A stretch of 53,057 nt of DNA from Crocinitomicaceae bacterium. Its GTDB lineage: Bacteria; Bacteroidota; Bacteroidia; Flavobacteriales_D; Sanyastnellaceae. Numbering within the stretch: the first letter of the stretch is position 1; every line of letters begins with the position of its first letter. Both the position numbers and the translations under genes were made by a program. Location: positions 1 to 53,057 of the forward strand of contig PBMY01000010.1 of the NCBI GenBank assembly GCA_002722795.1, in the 5' to 3' direction. Shown here one piece after another: positions 16,619 to 25,868 of the stretch. The notes below the pieces were generated by a model. It was not told the origin of the DNA and ran no database searches. It saw only the letters and a list, made by a program, of their open reading frames with translations.

Positions 16619-17737
16619 ATGTCAAAACTAGACTTTGAAAATATAAGGCCATTTTTTGACAGTGAAGTTGGAGATATTGTTAAGGAATTAGCAGTTTCAC
16701 TTGACTGGATTAAACTCATGTCTCCAATCATTGGACATGACAATGCAGTTGAAATAGCTGACGCAATGCCTCATGTCGAATCTATAGAGGAATTCCAAGA
16801 TGAATTAACGTCCCCATTTCTAGAAGCTCTAATTGAGGGGACAACTGCTGGAGTTACAGTTAGCTTTGAAAATGAAGATTTGGATGATTACTTTTCTCAA
16901 CCAATTCTTCATCTAACAAATCACAAGGATATAGTATTAGATCCTTCATTAGTTAATATTGCTAGGTTAGGTAACGGCTACTCTTCAACTCAGGTTGGGA
17001 TTGGAGACAATTTATTAACCCAAAAATGGGTCGAACATCTAGTTAGACTTAATAAGTGTTTCGTTGTCCCGAGAAGTGGTTCAACAAGAGATAAACTTAA
17101 TAGCAGTTTGCTTGTTGCATCATACATAAGACATGTTGTCAAAGAAGGAGGTGCAGTTTGGCTTGCCCAAAGAGAGGGCAGAGCAAAAGATGGAAAAGAT
17201 GCAACATCACCAGCATTAATCAGAATGCTTATTTCAGAAGGTGGTAGGGAATCATGGGAATTTCTAAGGGTTTGCCCTATAAGCATTTCATACGAATGGG
17301 ATCCTTGTGACGGTTTGAAAGTAAGAGAACTTCTTGTGACTGAAAGAGATGGTGGATACAGTAAAAGCCTAGGAGAAGATGAGTTAAGCATGGCATTAGG
17401 ATTAACTGAGTTTAAGGGCAGGGTTCATTTGCATTTTTGTAATCCAATACCTTGGAGTGAAAAGGTGGGTGAAAGAACAGAAAGAGTAATAGCTGCAAAG
17501 ATTGATAATGCCATCTCTAAAGGGTATAAAATATTCCCTAATCAGATGCTTTCAGCCCAGAAACTTGGCTTTGACATTGCCTTAAATGTTGAAATTACAA
17601 CTAGAGACAGACAAGAGTTCGAGGAGAGATTGTGTAAAGTGGTAGATTTCGTTGGTGATGAATTTACTAGGGAAGAAATTGAAAAGAAATGGTGTGAAAT
17701 TACTGCGCAACCTCTTCTGATAAAGTTATCTGTTTAA
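16619..17737 (+). CDS. Glycerol-3-phosphate/lysophospholipid acyltransferase-family protein
   Basis: The start is set at the ATG at 16619 (MSKLDFENIRPFFDSE); 12 more in-frame codons upstream have no family look. The 372-residue product has a PlsC-type motif (HLTNHKDIVLDPSLV, equivalent to NHx4D), then FVVPRSGSTRDKL and a glycine/Arg block (VWLAQREGRAKDG), the order expected for acyltransferases. It probably transfers a fatty acyl group at the inner membrane. There is no obvious membrane segment, so association would be peripheral. The gene ends 12 bp inside the convergent TrmH-type gene. The exact acceptor is unknown. Confidence 0.8.
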   Translation: MSKLDFENIRPFFDSEVGDIVKELAVSLDWIKLMSPIIGHDNAVEIADAMPHVESIEEFQDELTSPFLEALIEGTTAGVTVSFENEDLDDYFSQPILHLTNHKDIVLDPSLVNIARLGNGYSSTQVGIGDNLLTQKWVEHLVRLNKCFVVPRSGSTRDKLNSSLLVASYIRHVVKEGGAVWLAQREGRAKDGKDATSPALIRMLISEGGRESWEFLRVCPISISYEWDPCDGLKVRELLVTERDGGYSKSLGEDELSMALGLTEFKGRVHLHFCNPIPWSEKVGERTERVIAAKIDNAISKGYKIFPNQMLSAQKLGFDIALNVEITTRDRQEFEERLCKVVDFVGDEFTREEIEKKWCEITAQPLLIKLSV

Positions 17738-18511
17738 ACTATACCATCTCTTTGCTACAACGGAACATGCTATTGCGCCTGCAATTGATGCATTGAGTGA
17801 TTCTGCTAATCCACTTCCAGGAATAGACCAAACCTCATTAATAGATGCAGAAACAGATTCTGATATGCCATGAGACTCAGAGCCAACAATAATGGCCCCT
17901 GGCATAGTGTCAGTTGAATGTAAATCTGATCCACCTGCATCAAGACCCACTCCTAAAATGTTATTGTCTACAATAAAGTCGCCTATTTCGGAAACGACTA
18001 TAGGAATATTAAAGACTGATCCCATTGAAGATTGGATTGTTTTTGCATTCCATATATCAGCAGTTCTTGGTGAGCAAACTACACCACAAAGCCCAAACCA
18101 TAATGCGGTTCTAACTAAGGTTCCAACATTTCCAGGATCTACTAGATCATCCAACATTAAAATTGTTGGAATAGTGTTTTTTTGAGGCTTACATATTGCC
18201 TCGATTAACTCATCTTTTGTAGAATATTTTATTTTTCCAACTGCTAATATACCTGGAGCTTTTTTAAGACTAGACATAATCTCCATGTCTCTTTTTGAAA
18301 CCTCACAAAGATCAACCAATTTTTCTTTGGCAACACTTTTAATTCTTGAGCATTCCATACCACTTGTAACGTAAATTCGTTCTGTAATAATCGAACTATT
18401 GAGCAATTCTAATACGCCTTTTACTCCCTCAACAACCATTCGGTTTTCTCGATGGCGATTTTCTTTGACGCGCAAAGATTTGATTAAATTACGTTCGTTT
18501 TTTGTTAGCAT
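17726..18511 (-). CDS. TrmH/SpoU-family RNA 2'-O-methyltransferase
   Basis: The 261-residue product has an N-terminal substrate-binding domain (KSLRVKENRHRENRMVVEG) and a SPOUT methyltransferase domain with the three family motifs: DDLVDPGNVGTLVRTA, IIVGSESHGIS and IPGSGLAESLNASIAGAI. These form the trefoil knot that binds S-adenosylmethionine; the Asn of motif 1 and Ser/Asn of motif 3 are kept. It should methylate a ribose of rRNA or tRNA; which nucleotide cannot be told. It is divergent from the Omp85 gene with only 10 bp between starts, and convergent with the acyltransferase (12-bp overlap). Confidence 0.9.
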   Translation of the reverse strand: MLTKNERNLIKSLRVKENRHRENRMVVEGVKGVLELLNSSIITERIYVTSGMECSRIKSVAKEKLVDLCEVSKRDMEIMSSLKKAPGILAVGKIKYSTKDELIEAICKPQKNTIPTILMLDDLVDPGNVGTLVRTALWFGLCGVVCSPRTADIWNAKTIQSSMGSVFNIPIVVSEIGDFIVDNNILGVGLDAGGSDLHSTDTMPGAIIVGSESHGISESVSASINEVWSIPGSGLAESLNASIAGAIACSVVAKRWYSLNR

Positions 18512-18521
18512 ATCAATTAGG

Positions 18522-20606
18522 GTGAAAGCACCGACAAGTTACGTAGTTACAGTTCTAGTTTTGTCTATAATTTGCACTACTTCTTCAGCCCAAAACACAA
18601 TCGAATCTCCCCTTTTAGACCAAAGATTAATTTGTGAATGTGAATTGTCTGAAGGTTTAGAGGAGGAATTAGAAGAATGTTATCTAATTAAGCCCTTCGA
18701 TAGATTCCCAGCATTTAATATTACTTTAAGAGGATTGTTTAACAAAGAAATAGCGGTTTGGGACCAAGAGCAATTAGAAAAATCGGCATTTAAAATTAAT
18801 CAGAAGCTTAAGCATAAAGGCTATTTACAATCTAAAGTTGTATTGTCTAAAAACTATGAAAGTAAAAAGGGCGATGTTGCAGAGTACAAAATTGAGTTGG
18901 GGCCTAGGTGGTTTTTGGGTGAAATTAAATGGACGACTTTGCAATCGGGAATTCCAAACTCTGAAGTGCAACAAAATACCATTTTAAATACAGGAGATAT
19001 TTTGGATATTGATTTGTTGGAGGAGGAGAGGAAGAGGTTGTCTGAGCAATGTCAAAACTCAGGTTTTGCAACATTTAACGAGGGGTTTATTCATTTTGAA
19101 ATTGATACAAGTAGAACAAGTGGAGTTGCCGATTTGGAGATTTTAATTAGGGGGCAAAAGCTTGAGGGAGCAGGCGATTTCGTCGAGCATAAACGAATGA
19201 AAATTGGCAGTATTTATTACGACCAAAGCTTTATGTCAAAGCCTATAGGGGAAAGTATTCTAAAGTATATAGTAATGCTTGATGAGGGGAAGTTGTATGA
19301 CCCCTTTAAATTCGAGTCAACATACCGTAGACTTTCCTCTGTTTCTTCAATAAGCTCAGTTCAACTTGCTAAGGATTATCCAAGTGAAGTTGATGGAGAT
19401 TTTGGTGTTGTGGATGTTACCGTAGTTCTTAAAAGTGCTAGTAGATATAATTTTTCTTTTTCACTAGATATGACGCGGGCGGATACACGTTTTGGCCCAC
19501 TATCAAGTTTGACATGGAAAAATAGAAATTTAATAGGAAAAGGTGATGTCTTTTCGTGGACTACAACTGCATCTTTTTCTTCAACTCAACTGTTTTCAAA
19601 TACTGATATTAATCTGTTGCCAAACACCGGAGAACTTGGCTTACAGATGTCATATAGACGAATTGGTATGCCATTTATTTCAATAGAAAATTTGCCCAAA
19701 TCAACTTATTCTCACTCTGAAGTTATACTAAATGGTGCAATTGAGGCTAGGCCAGAGTACAATAGGTCCTTTGTAAACTTACTATACAGAGTTGATTGGA
19801 CTGAAAATCCGACTAGAATGAGCAAAATCATAGTTGACCCAATTAGATTGAGTTATGTCAAAATTGCCAACTCAAGTGATTTTGAACAATGGTTAGAGGA
19901 TTTTGGTGATCCTTTAACTCAGTATAGATTCAGTGATTATGCCAATCTTGGAAGTAGTCTGTCATGGTCACAAAATGCTAAAAGTAAAATATTTACTTCA
20001 ATAGAATGGTCTGGTCAATTAACAGGACTACTAGCTCCAATAATTGGGTTTGATACTAATGATAATGGTGGACTTGAAGTCAATGGTTTGCCTTTGATTA
20101 ATTACATTAGATTTGATGCATCGTTGAGTAAAACTCTTCAATTCAAATCAAATGATTCTGATAAAATCGCTTTTAGAATAAGAACAGGAAGTGCTTGGGT
20201 TGGTAAAGGGACTGAAGCACTACCATTTGATAGAGCGTTTTATGGAGGAGGTGCTAATGGTGTAAGAGGTTGGCCAATTAGAGGGCTCGGCGGTGGTGAA
20301 GATTTAATTGGAGTTGGCGATTTAAGATTTGACGTCTCTCTTGAGCACAGGAAGGACATTACAGATGCTTTTACAATTGCTGCTTTTTCAGATGTTGGAA
20401 ATGTTTGGGTTCATGATAGTCCAAACAAACTAAAAGATCTCGCTTTCAGTATGGGTTTGGGATTTCGATATGATTTAGAGTTTTTCCTTTTTAGGATTGA
20501 TACAGCTATAAGATTGTACGACCCTACTCAAAATCAAGAACATAGGTGGATAGTTCAGAGTCCACTAAAGGGGGCTGTGCATTTTGGTCTAGGACATCCA
20601 TTTTAA
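18522..20606 (+). CDS. Omp85/TamA-like outer membrane protein
   Basis: The start is placed at the GTG at 18522, which gives a normal signal peptide (KAPTSYVVTVLVLSIIC, ending TSSAQ); the frame stays open 41 codons further up, over the divergent methyltransferase gene, but that part is unlike a signal. The 694-residue product has POTRA-like segments in the first half and a surface-antigen (D15) beta-barrel in the second. The barrel carries the VRGW motif (GGANGVRGWPIRG, about residue 574) that inserts into the barrel lumen, and ends in an aromatic residue (HFGLGHPF), as outer-membrane barrels do. The likely role is insertion or export of proteins or lipids at the outer membrane. It resembles TamA/BamA-like paralogues more than core BamA. 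Confidence 0.82.
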   Translation: MKAPTSYVVTVLVLSIICTTSSAQNTIESPLLDQRLICECELSEGLEEELEECYLIKPFDRFPAFNITLRGLFNKEIAVWDQEQLEKSAFKINQKLKHKGYLQSKVVLSKNYESKKGDVAEYKIELGPRWFLGEIKWTTLQSGIPNSEVQQNTILNTGDILDIDLLEEERKRLSEQCQNSGFATFNEGFIHFEIDTSRTSGVADLEILIRGQKLEGAGDFVEHKRMKIGSIYYDQSFMSKPIGESILKYIVMLDEGKLYDPFKFESTYRRLSSVSSISSVQLAKDYPSEVDGDFGVVDVTVVLKSASRYNFSFSLDMTRADTRFGPLSSLTWKNRNLIGKGDVFSWTTTASFSSTQLFSNTDINLLPNTGELGLQMSYRRIGMPFISIENLPKSTYSHSEVILNGAIEARPEYNRSFVNLLYRVDWTENPTRMSKIIVDPIRLSYVKIANSSDFEQWLEDFGDPLTQYRFSDYANLGSSLSWSQNAKSKIFTSIEWSGQLTGLLAPIIGFDTNDNGGLEVNGLPLINYIRFDASLSKTLQFKSNDSDKIAFRIRTGSAWVGKGTEALPFDRAFYGGGANGVRGWPIRGLGGGEDLIGVGDLRFDVSLEHRKDITDAFTIAAFSDVGNVWVHDSPNKLKDLAFSMGLGFRYDLEFFLFRIDTAIRLYDPTQNQEHRWIVQSPLKGAVHFGLGHPF

Positions 20607-20643
20607 TACTCATAACTTAGCTCCCTGATTAAAACAGAAAAAC

Positions 20644-21495
20644 ATGGGTTGGTTCCAACGAAATACAGAGGGGATTAAGACAACATCTGACGAGAAGAAG
20701 GAAATGCCAGAGGGCGCTTGGTATAAGTGCCCAAGCTGTAAAACAGTTGCTTCTTCTCAAGATCATGAGGATTCTATGTGGGTTTGCAGCTATTGTGGAC
20801 ACCATGAAAGAATTGGCTCTAAAGAATACTTCAACATACTATTCGACGAAGGGAAGTACAGAGAACTAGCACCTAAAATGTCTTCATTAGACCCTCTTGA
20901 ATTCACTGATAGCAAGACTTATCCACAAAGGTTAGAGGCAGCTAAGAAAAAGACGGGTTTAAACGACGCTCTTGCAGTAGCTTCTGGAGAACTATGTGGC
21001 TCTTCTGTTGTAATTGCATGCATGGATTTCTCTTTTATTGGAGGATCTATGGGGTCAGTTGTTGGAGAGAAAATTGCAAAAGGAATTGATCACGCATTAA
21101 AAAAGGGTGTTCCATTTATTTGTATCTCTAAATCTGGCGGAGCAAGAATGATGGAGGCGGGGTTAAGTCTTATGCAAATGGCCAAAACATCTGCAAAGCT
21201 TTCACTTCTAGGAATAGCGGGATTGCCATATATAAGCATATTAACAGACCCTACTACAGGTGGTGTAACTGCTTCATACGCAATGCTTGGAGATCTAAAT
21301 ATTGCTGAACCAAACGCCTTAATTGGATTTGCAGGCCCTAGAGTGGTTAAGGAGACTATTGGTAAGGATTTGCCGGAGGGTTTCCAACGCTCTGAATTCG
21401 TTCTTGAGCATGGTTTTCTAGATATGATTGTAGAAAGAAAGGACCTCAAGGAAAAACTTGGTTTTGCCTTAAAAATGCTTTACACATCCCACTAA
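20644..21495 (+). CDS. accD: Acetyl-CoA carboxylase carboxyltransferase subunit beta
   Basis: The 283-residue product has the N-terminal C4 zinc finger (Cys29, Cys32, Cys48, Cys51) and a crotonase-fold carboxyltransferase domain with SKSGGARMMEAGLSLMQMAK and LTDPTTGGVTASYAMLGD, which build the oxyanion hole and acetyl-CoA site. With AccA it moves the carboxyl group from biotin to acetyl-CoA, giving malonyl-CoA for fatty acid synthesis in the cytosol. Length and motifs are normal. It follows the Omp85 gene by 37 bp. Confidence 0.96.
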   Translation: MGWFQRNTEGIKTTSDEKKEMPEGAWYKCPSCKTVASSQDHEDSMWVCSYCGHHERIGSKEYFNILFDEGKYRELAPKMSSLDPLEFTDSKTYPQRLEAAKKKTGLNDALAVASGELCGSSVVIACMDFSFIGGSMGSVVGEKIAKGIDHALKKGVPFICISKSGGARMMEAGLSLMQMAKTSAKLSLLGIAGLPYISILTDPTTGGVTASYAMLGDLNIAEPNALIGFAGPRVVKETIGKDLPEGFQRSEFVLEHGFLDMIVERKDLKEKLGFALKMLYTSH

Positions 21496-21540
21496 GATTC
21501 GACTTTTAGTCAATTGTGTACGAATAGCTGAGAAATGACG

Positions 21541-21548
21541 TATCTTTG
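21541..21548 (+). promoter_or_regulatory. -10 box TATCTTTG for rpsO
   Basis: An exact TAnnTTTG match 47 nt before the rpsO start, leaving a leader of roughly 40 nt. The lack of a terminator after accD suggests both read-through and this promoter serve rpsO. Confidence 0.6.
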
Positions 21549-21595
21549 CACCTCATTTTTTTATTAGCATCACGAACATCTAAAGATTTCGAACA

Positions 21596-21868
21596 ATGTA
21601 CTATTTAGACTCAGACAAGAAGAAAGAGTTCTTCTCAAAGCACGGTAAAGGAGAGGCAGACACAGGGTCGCCAGAAGCACAAGTTGCAATGTATTCTTAC
21701 CGTATTGCTCACCTTACAGAGCACCTTAAAGGGAATCGTAAGGATTACAACACACAGAGAGCACTAGTAAACCTAGTTGGTAAGCGTCGTAAAGTCCTTG
21801 ATTATTTAATGGCTAAAGACATTACTCGTTACCGTGATATCGTTAAAGAATTAGGGTTACGTCGCTAA
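21596..21868 (+). CDS. rpsO: 30S ribosomal protein S15
   Basis: The 90-residue product matches S15 throughout, with the conserved block TGSPEAQVAMYSYRIAHLTE, HxxDxxxxR-like LKGNRKDYNTQRALVNLVGK and the end RRKVLDYLMAKDITRY. It binds 16S rRNA helices in the central domain early in 30S assembly. The pnp gene follows 124 bp later, the same order as in many bacteria, where S15 and PNPase are expressed together. Confidence 0.97.
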   Translation: MYYLDSDKKKEFFSKHGKGEADTGSPEAQVAMYSYRIAHLTEHLKGNRKDYNTQRALVNLVGKRRKVLDYLMAKDITRYRDIVKELGLRR

Positions 21869-21876
21869 TACAGACT

Positions 21877-21891
21877 TCCGGAAGTTCCGGA
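21877..21891 (+). other. Small GC-rich hairpin between rpsO and pnp
   Basis: TCCGG (21877-21881), a 5-nt loop and CCGGA (21887-21891), followed by a T-rich stretch. It could be a weak terminator or an RNA-processing site in the rpsO-pnp transcript. The stem is short, so the call is tentative. Confidence 0.3.
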
Positions 21892-21992
21892 TTTGATTTA
21901 CATATTGGTATTGTTTTTGCTACAAAGGAAGCAACTAACTGCTTGTGCTTAGGCTGAACAAAGAAGATGATGAAGAAAAGAAGACAAATTAG

Positions 21993-24245
21993 ATGAATTA
22001 CAAGTTACACAACCAAACAATAGATCTCGGCAACGGGCGTGAGATCACACTTGAGACAGGAAAATTAGCTAAGCAAGCAGACGGTTCTATCGTCCTTAAG
22101 TCAGGAAACACAATGTTACTTGCTACTATTGTTAGTAGTAAAGATGCAAGAGATGAGGTAGACTTTTTACCCTTAACAGTAGATTACAGAGAGAAATACG
22201 CATCAGCCGGAAGATTTCCTGGTGGATTTTTCAAAAGAGAAGCTAGACCTTCAGATTCTGAAGTACTTGTAATGCGTTTAGTGGACAGGGCTCTTCGTCC
22301 AATGTTCCCAAAGGATTACCACGCAGGCACTCAAGTAATGGTGCAACTTATGTCTGCGGACGAAGAAGTAATGCCAGATAGCCTTGTAGGCTTAGCAGCA
22401 AGTGCATGTATCGCAGTCAGTGATGTTCCATTTAATGGACCTATTTCAGAAGTAAGAATTGCTAGAGTAAATGGTGAGTTCATTATTAACCCTCTTCGCT
22501 CAGAACTTGAAGAAGCAGATATTGACCTTATGGTTGCTGGTACTGTTGATAGTATCGTAATGGTAGAAGGCGAAATGTCTGAGGTTAGCGAAGCTGAAAT
22601 GGTTGATGCAATTATTTCTGCAGGATCTGCTATTAAAGAGCAGTGTGAAGCACAAATTGATCTTGCTAAGAAAGTAGGTACATATGGAGTTGAGCGAGAG
22701 TACTGTCATGAGGAACATTGCGAAGATCTTCGTTTTAGAGTAAACGATACTCTATATGCTAAGATGTTTGAAGCTGCGCAAAAGGGTACTTCTAAGTCAG
22801 AGCGTAAAGAAGCCTTTAAAGCGATTACAAATGAATTCGTTGAGTCTCTTTCTGAAGAAGAAAGAACTGAAAAGGCATTTATGCTGAGATCATACCTTCA
22901 CGATGTACAGAAAAAAGCTATTCGCGATCTAGTATTAAATGATGGTGTTCGTCTTGACGGAAGATCAACTACAGATATTAGACCTATTTGGGGTGAGGTT
23001 GATTTTCTACCTGGATGCCACGGTTCGTCAATTTTCACAAGAGGTGAAACACAATCTTTAACTACTCTAACTCTTGGTACTAAGCAGGACGAGCAGTTAA
23101 TCGATGGAGCATTAGAAAAGAAGACAGAGAAATTCCTTCTTCACTATAACTTCCCTCCATTCTCAACAGGAGAAGAAAGACCTCTAAGAGGTACAAGCCG
23201 TAGAGAAGTTGGTCATGGTAACCTTGCTCTTAGAGCTCTTAAAGAAGTTCTTCCTCCTGTAGAAGATTGTCCATATACTATCAGACTAGTTTCTGAAATT
23301 CTTGAATCAAATGGTTCGTCATCTATGGCAACTGTATGTGCTGGTACTTTAGCATTAATGGACGGTGGTATTCAAATTAAAGCACCTGTTTCAGGAATTG
23401 CAATGGGTCTTATTACTGATAAAGAGAGCGGTAAGTACGCTGTGCTATCAGACATTCTTGGTGATGAAGACCACTTGGGAGATATGGACTTTAAAGTAAC
23501 TGGTACTGAAAAGGGTATTACTGCATGCCAAATGGATATGAAGATCCAAGGTATTAGTATGGATGTATTACGTGAAGCTCTTGAGCAAGCATGTGACGGA
23601 CGTCATCACATTAGGAAAGAAATGATGAAAGTTATTTCTGAACCAAGAGATGACTTTAAGCCACACGCTCCAAGAATTGTTTCATTCAGTGTTCCAGCTG
23701 ATACAATCGGTGCAATTATTGGACCTGGTGGTAAAATAATTCAGGAACTTCAAGCTGAAACGAACACTAACATATCAATTGAAGACGTTGATGGTGAGGG
23801 TAGAGTTGAAGTTGCAGCTTCTGACAAAGCGGCAATTGAAGAGGCAGTTAAGAGAGTTAAGGCTATTGCATTCCCACCTACCGTTGAAATAGGAGAGGAG
23901 TACGAAGGAAAAGTAAAAACTATCATGCCATATGGTGCATTCGTAGAAGTTCTGCCCGGAATTGACGGTCTACTTCACGTAAGTGAGCTTGAGTGGAGAA
24001 GAGTTGAGGACGTAAACGAAATTCTTAAGGAGGGTGAAAAGGTTAAGTTTAAAGTTGTAGGTAGAGATGCTAAAACTGGTAAGATTAAACTAAGCCGTAA
24101 AGTCCTTTTAGAAAAGCCAGAAGGTTATGTTGAATCTCCTGTGCGTCCAAGACGTGGCGACAGAGGCGATAGAAGAGATAGAGGTGGAGACAGACGAGGT
24201 CGTCGTAACGAAAGAAGAGAAAAAAGAGAAGAATCTAATTCTTAA
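21993..24245 (+). CDS. pnp: Polyribonucleotide nucleotidyltransferase (PNPase)
   Basis: The 750-residue product has two RNase PH domains ([20 protein letters not shown] in the first; [19 protein letters not shown] in the second, catalytic one, with the metal-binding Asp region [19 protein letters not shown]), then a KH domain ([16 protein letters not shown]) and an S1 domain ([18 protein letters not shown]). A basic Arg/Asp/Gly-rich tail follows ([13 protein letters not shown]), possibly for extra RNA contact. It degrades mRNA 3' to 5' with phosphate. The leader between rpsO and pnp is 124 bp and might hold autoregulatory elements. Confidence 0.97.
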   Translation: MNYKLHNQTIDLGNGREITLETGKLAKQADGSIVLKSGNTMLLATIVSSKDARDEVDFLPLTVDYREKYASAGRFPGGFFKREARPSDSEVLVMRLVDRALRPMFPKDYHAGTQVMVQLMSADEEVMPDSLVGLAASACIAVSDVPFNGPISEVRIARVNGEFIINPLRSELEEADIDLMVAGTVDSIVMVEGEMSEVSEAEMVDAIISAGSAIKEQCEAQIDLAKKVGTYGVEREYCHEEHCEDLRFRVNDTLYAKMFEAAQKGTSKSERKEAFKAITNEFVESLSEEERTEKAFMLRSYLHDVQKKAIRDLVLNDGVRLDGRSTTDIRPIWGEVDFLPGCHGSSIFTRGETQSLTTLTLGTKQDEQLIDGALEKKTEKFLLHYNFPPFSTGEERPLRGTSRREVGHGNLALRALKEVLPPVEDCPYTIRLVSEILESNGSSSMATVCAGTLALMDGGIQIKAPVSGIAMGLITDKESGKYAVLSDILGDEDHLGDMDFKVTGTEKGITACQMDMKIQGISMDVLREALEQACDGRHHIRKEMMKVISEPRDDFKPHAPRIVSFSVPADTIGAIIGPGGKIIQELQAETNTNISIEDVDGEGRVEVAASDKAAIEEAVKRVKAIAFPPTVEIGEEYEGKVKTIMPYGAFVEVLPGIDGLLHVSELEWRRVEDVNEILKEGEKVKFKVVGRDAKTGKIKLSRKVLLEKPEGYVESPVRPRRGDRGDRRDRGGDRRGRRNERREKREESNS

Positions 24246-24305
24246 TCTTAAGACTAAATCACTAAACTCGACGTTGTAAAACACGATATAGATAATTAAA
24301 TAAGC

Positions 24306-25175
24306 ATGAGGCAGCTTAAAATAACGAAACAGGTAACAAACAGGGAGACCGCTTCTCTTGATAAGTACTTACAAGAGATTGGTCGTGTTGACCTTATTAC
24401 TGCTGAAGAAGAAGTTGAATTAGCACGTAAAATCAAGGCTGGTGATAAAGCCGCCCTTGAGAAACTTACTAAGGCAAACCTTCGTTTCGTTGTATCTGTA
24501 TCAAAACAATACCAAAATCAAGGCTTAAGTCTTCCCGACCTTATTAATGAGGGTAATCTAGGCCTTATCAAAGCAGCTCAAAGATTTGACGAAACTCGTG
24601 GTTTTAAATTCATTTCTTACGCTGTATGGTGGATCCGCCAAAGTATTCTTCAAGCTCTTGCTGAGCAGAGCCGTATCGTTCGTTTGCCTCTAAACAAAAT
24701 CGGTTCTATCAACAAGATTAATAAGGCATTCGCCAAGCTCGAGCAGGAATTCGAACGAACACCAACAGCCGTTGAACTCGCAGAGTCACTTGATATGACT
24801 ATCGACGAAGTGAAGCAGAGTTTGAAGAATGCTGGGCGTCACGTGAGTATGGATGCCCCACTTAAGCAAGGTGATGAGAGCTCGTCAACGATGTACGACG
24901 TACTTCGCACTGGTGACAGCCCAGCTCCAGACGATCAGTTAATGACTGAGAGTTTGAGGAGGGAGATTGAAAGATCACTTAAGACTTTAACGCCACGTGA
25001 AGCTGACGTTATTCGTCTTTACTTTGGTTTAAACGGGGAGCACCCTATGACACTTGAGGAGATTGGAGAAAGGTTTGATTTAACTCGTGAAAGGGTTAGA
25101 CAAATTAAAGAAAAGGCAATACGTAGGCTGAAGCACACAAGCAGAAGTCGTATTCTTAAGGGTTACTTAGGTTAA
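24306..25175 (+). CDS. rpoD: Primary RNA polymerase sigma factor (sigma-70 family)
   Basis: The 289-residue product holds regions 1.2 ([20 protein letters not shown]), 2 ([47 protein letters not shown]), 3 and 4 ([38 protein letters not shown]). It lacks region 1.1 and the long spacer, which is usual for the primary sigma factor of Bacteroidota. This class reads -33 TTTG / -10 TAnnTTTG promoters, and many such -10-like boxes are seen in this window. The gene is followed by a strong terminator. Confidence 0.95.
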   Translation: MRQLKITKQVTNRETASLDKYLQEIGRVDLITAEEEVELARKIKAGDKAALEKLTKANLRFVVSVSKQYQNQGLSLPDLINEGNLGLIKAAQRFDETRGFKFISYAVWWIRQSILQALAEQSRIVRLPLNKIGSINKINKAFAKLEQEFERTPTAVELAESLDMTIDEVKQSLKNAGRHVSMDAPLKQGDESSSTMYDVLRTGDSPAPDDQLMTESLRREIERSLKTLTPREADVIRLYFGLNGEHPMTLEEIGERFDLTRERVRQIKEKAIRRLKHTSRSRILKGYLG

Positions 25176-25198
25176 TCCTTAATCTATTCAAGAACTAT

Positions 25199-25227
25199 AT
25201 AGTCGGCTAATGGCCGACTATTTTTTT
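25199..25227 (+). terminator. Strong Rho-independent terminator after the sigma-factor gene
   Basis: A 9-bp stem, ATAGTCGGC with GCCGACTAT, a 5-nt loop (25208-25212) and seven T residues (25221-25227). The 3' arm and the T run encode, on the minus strand, the last codons of the convergent DNA glycosylase gene, whose stop is at 25207-25209. Confidence 0.9.
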
Positions 25228-25842
25228 GCCAAAATTTTTATCTGTTTCTAGATACTTCCAAAGATGAATACTTGCAAGTGTGCGATAGGGGCTCCAAATC
25301 TTTGCCTGATCAACCCAAACTCTTTCATTACTATCCATAGGCACCCCATATAACAATGAAATAGCCTTTTTAAGTCCTAAATCACTAGTAGCAAACACAT
25401 CTAGTCTTCGCATCTGAAACATTAAGAACATTTGGGCACTCCATATTCCTATTCCTTTAATGTCAGTAAGGTCTTTAATTACTTCTTCATTAGATTTCTC
25501 TAAAAGACTATTGAAGTTTTCACAGTTTGGTCCTGCTGCCTCAGAAACACCTTTTATATAAATAGTTTTAGATCTACTTAAACCTATACTTTTTAGCACA
25601 TCGTCTTCAAGTTCTAAAATGTGATTTGGCTCATAGCCTTTACCAACCAAATGTTCCAATCTTCCATAAATAGTTGATGCTGCTTTGACGCTCAACTGCT
25701 GTCCTACAACAATTCGGACCAAATGTCTGAAAGGTGTATCCGTATCATGCAATAAAATCTCACCATTTGACATTACTACCTTATGTAATATCGCATCGAC
25801 AGAAGAAAGATGAGAAAGGAAGTCAGAGTGATAATGTTTCAT
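25207..25842 (-). CDS. DNA-3-methyladenine glycosylase, HhH-GPD (AlkA-like)
   Basis: The start is set at the ATG at 25840-25842 (MKHYHSDFLSHLSS); a start 27 bp upstream would lie across the promoter-like box. The 211-residue product has the HhH motif (LTDIKGIGIWSAQMFLMF) and the catalytic Asp in FATSDLGLKKA, and lacks the FeS cluster Cys residues. It removes alkylated bases such as 3-methyladenine in base-excision repair. It is shorter than E. coli AlkA, lacking the N-terminal domain. Its last codons lie within the terminator of the convergent sigma-factor gene. Confidence 0.85.
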   Translation of the reverse strand: MKHYHSDFLSHLSSVDAILHKVVMSNGEILLHDTDTPFRHLVRIVVGQQLSVKAASTIYGRLEHLVGKGYEPNHILELEDDVLKSIGLSRSKTIYIKGVSEAAGPNCENFNSLLEKSNEEVIKDLTDIKGIGIWSAQMFLMFQMRRLDVFATSDLGLKKAISLLYGVPMDSNERVWVDQAKIWSPYRTLASIHLWKYLETDKNFGKKIVGH

Positions 25843-25846
25843 AAGG

Positions 25847-25854
25847 CAAAGATT
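25847..25854 (-). promoter_or_regulatory. -10-like box AATCTTTG, 4 nt before the glycosylase start
   Basis: One mismatch from TAnnTTTG on the minus strand, ending 4 nt before the ATG at 25842. It sits almost back to back with the box for the divergent lipoprotein gene. Confidence 0.45.
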
Positions 25855-25856
25855 GT

Positions 25857-25864
25857 CATATTTG
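25857..25864 (+). promoter_or_regulatory. -10-like box CATATTTG, 4 nt before the lipoprotein start
   Basis: One mismatch from TAnnTTTG, ending 4 nt before the ATG at 25869. Two bases separate it from the oppositely directed box at 25847-25854. Confidence 0.45.
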
Positions 25865-25868
25865 CACA

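Noticed and set aside
16581-16652. Longer start for the RhlE helicase (16652) and, on the other strand, for the acyltransferase (16583)
   Set aside because: The extra N-terminal residues are unlike either family, would make the two genes overlap, and cover an exact -10 box.
18399-18521. Upstream extension of the Omp85 gene to 18399
   Set aside because: It would bury the signal peptide behind 41 basic residues and overlap the divergent methyltransferase gene; the GTG at 18522 gives a normal signal peptide.
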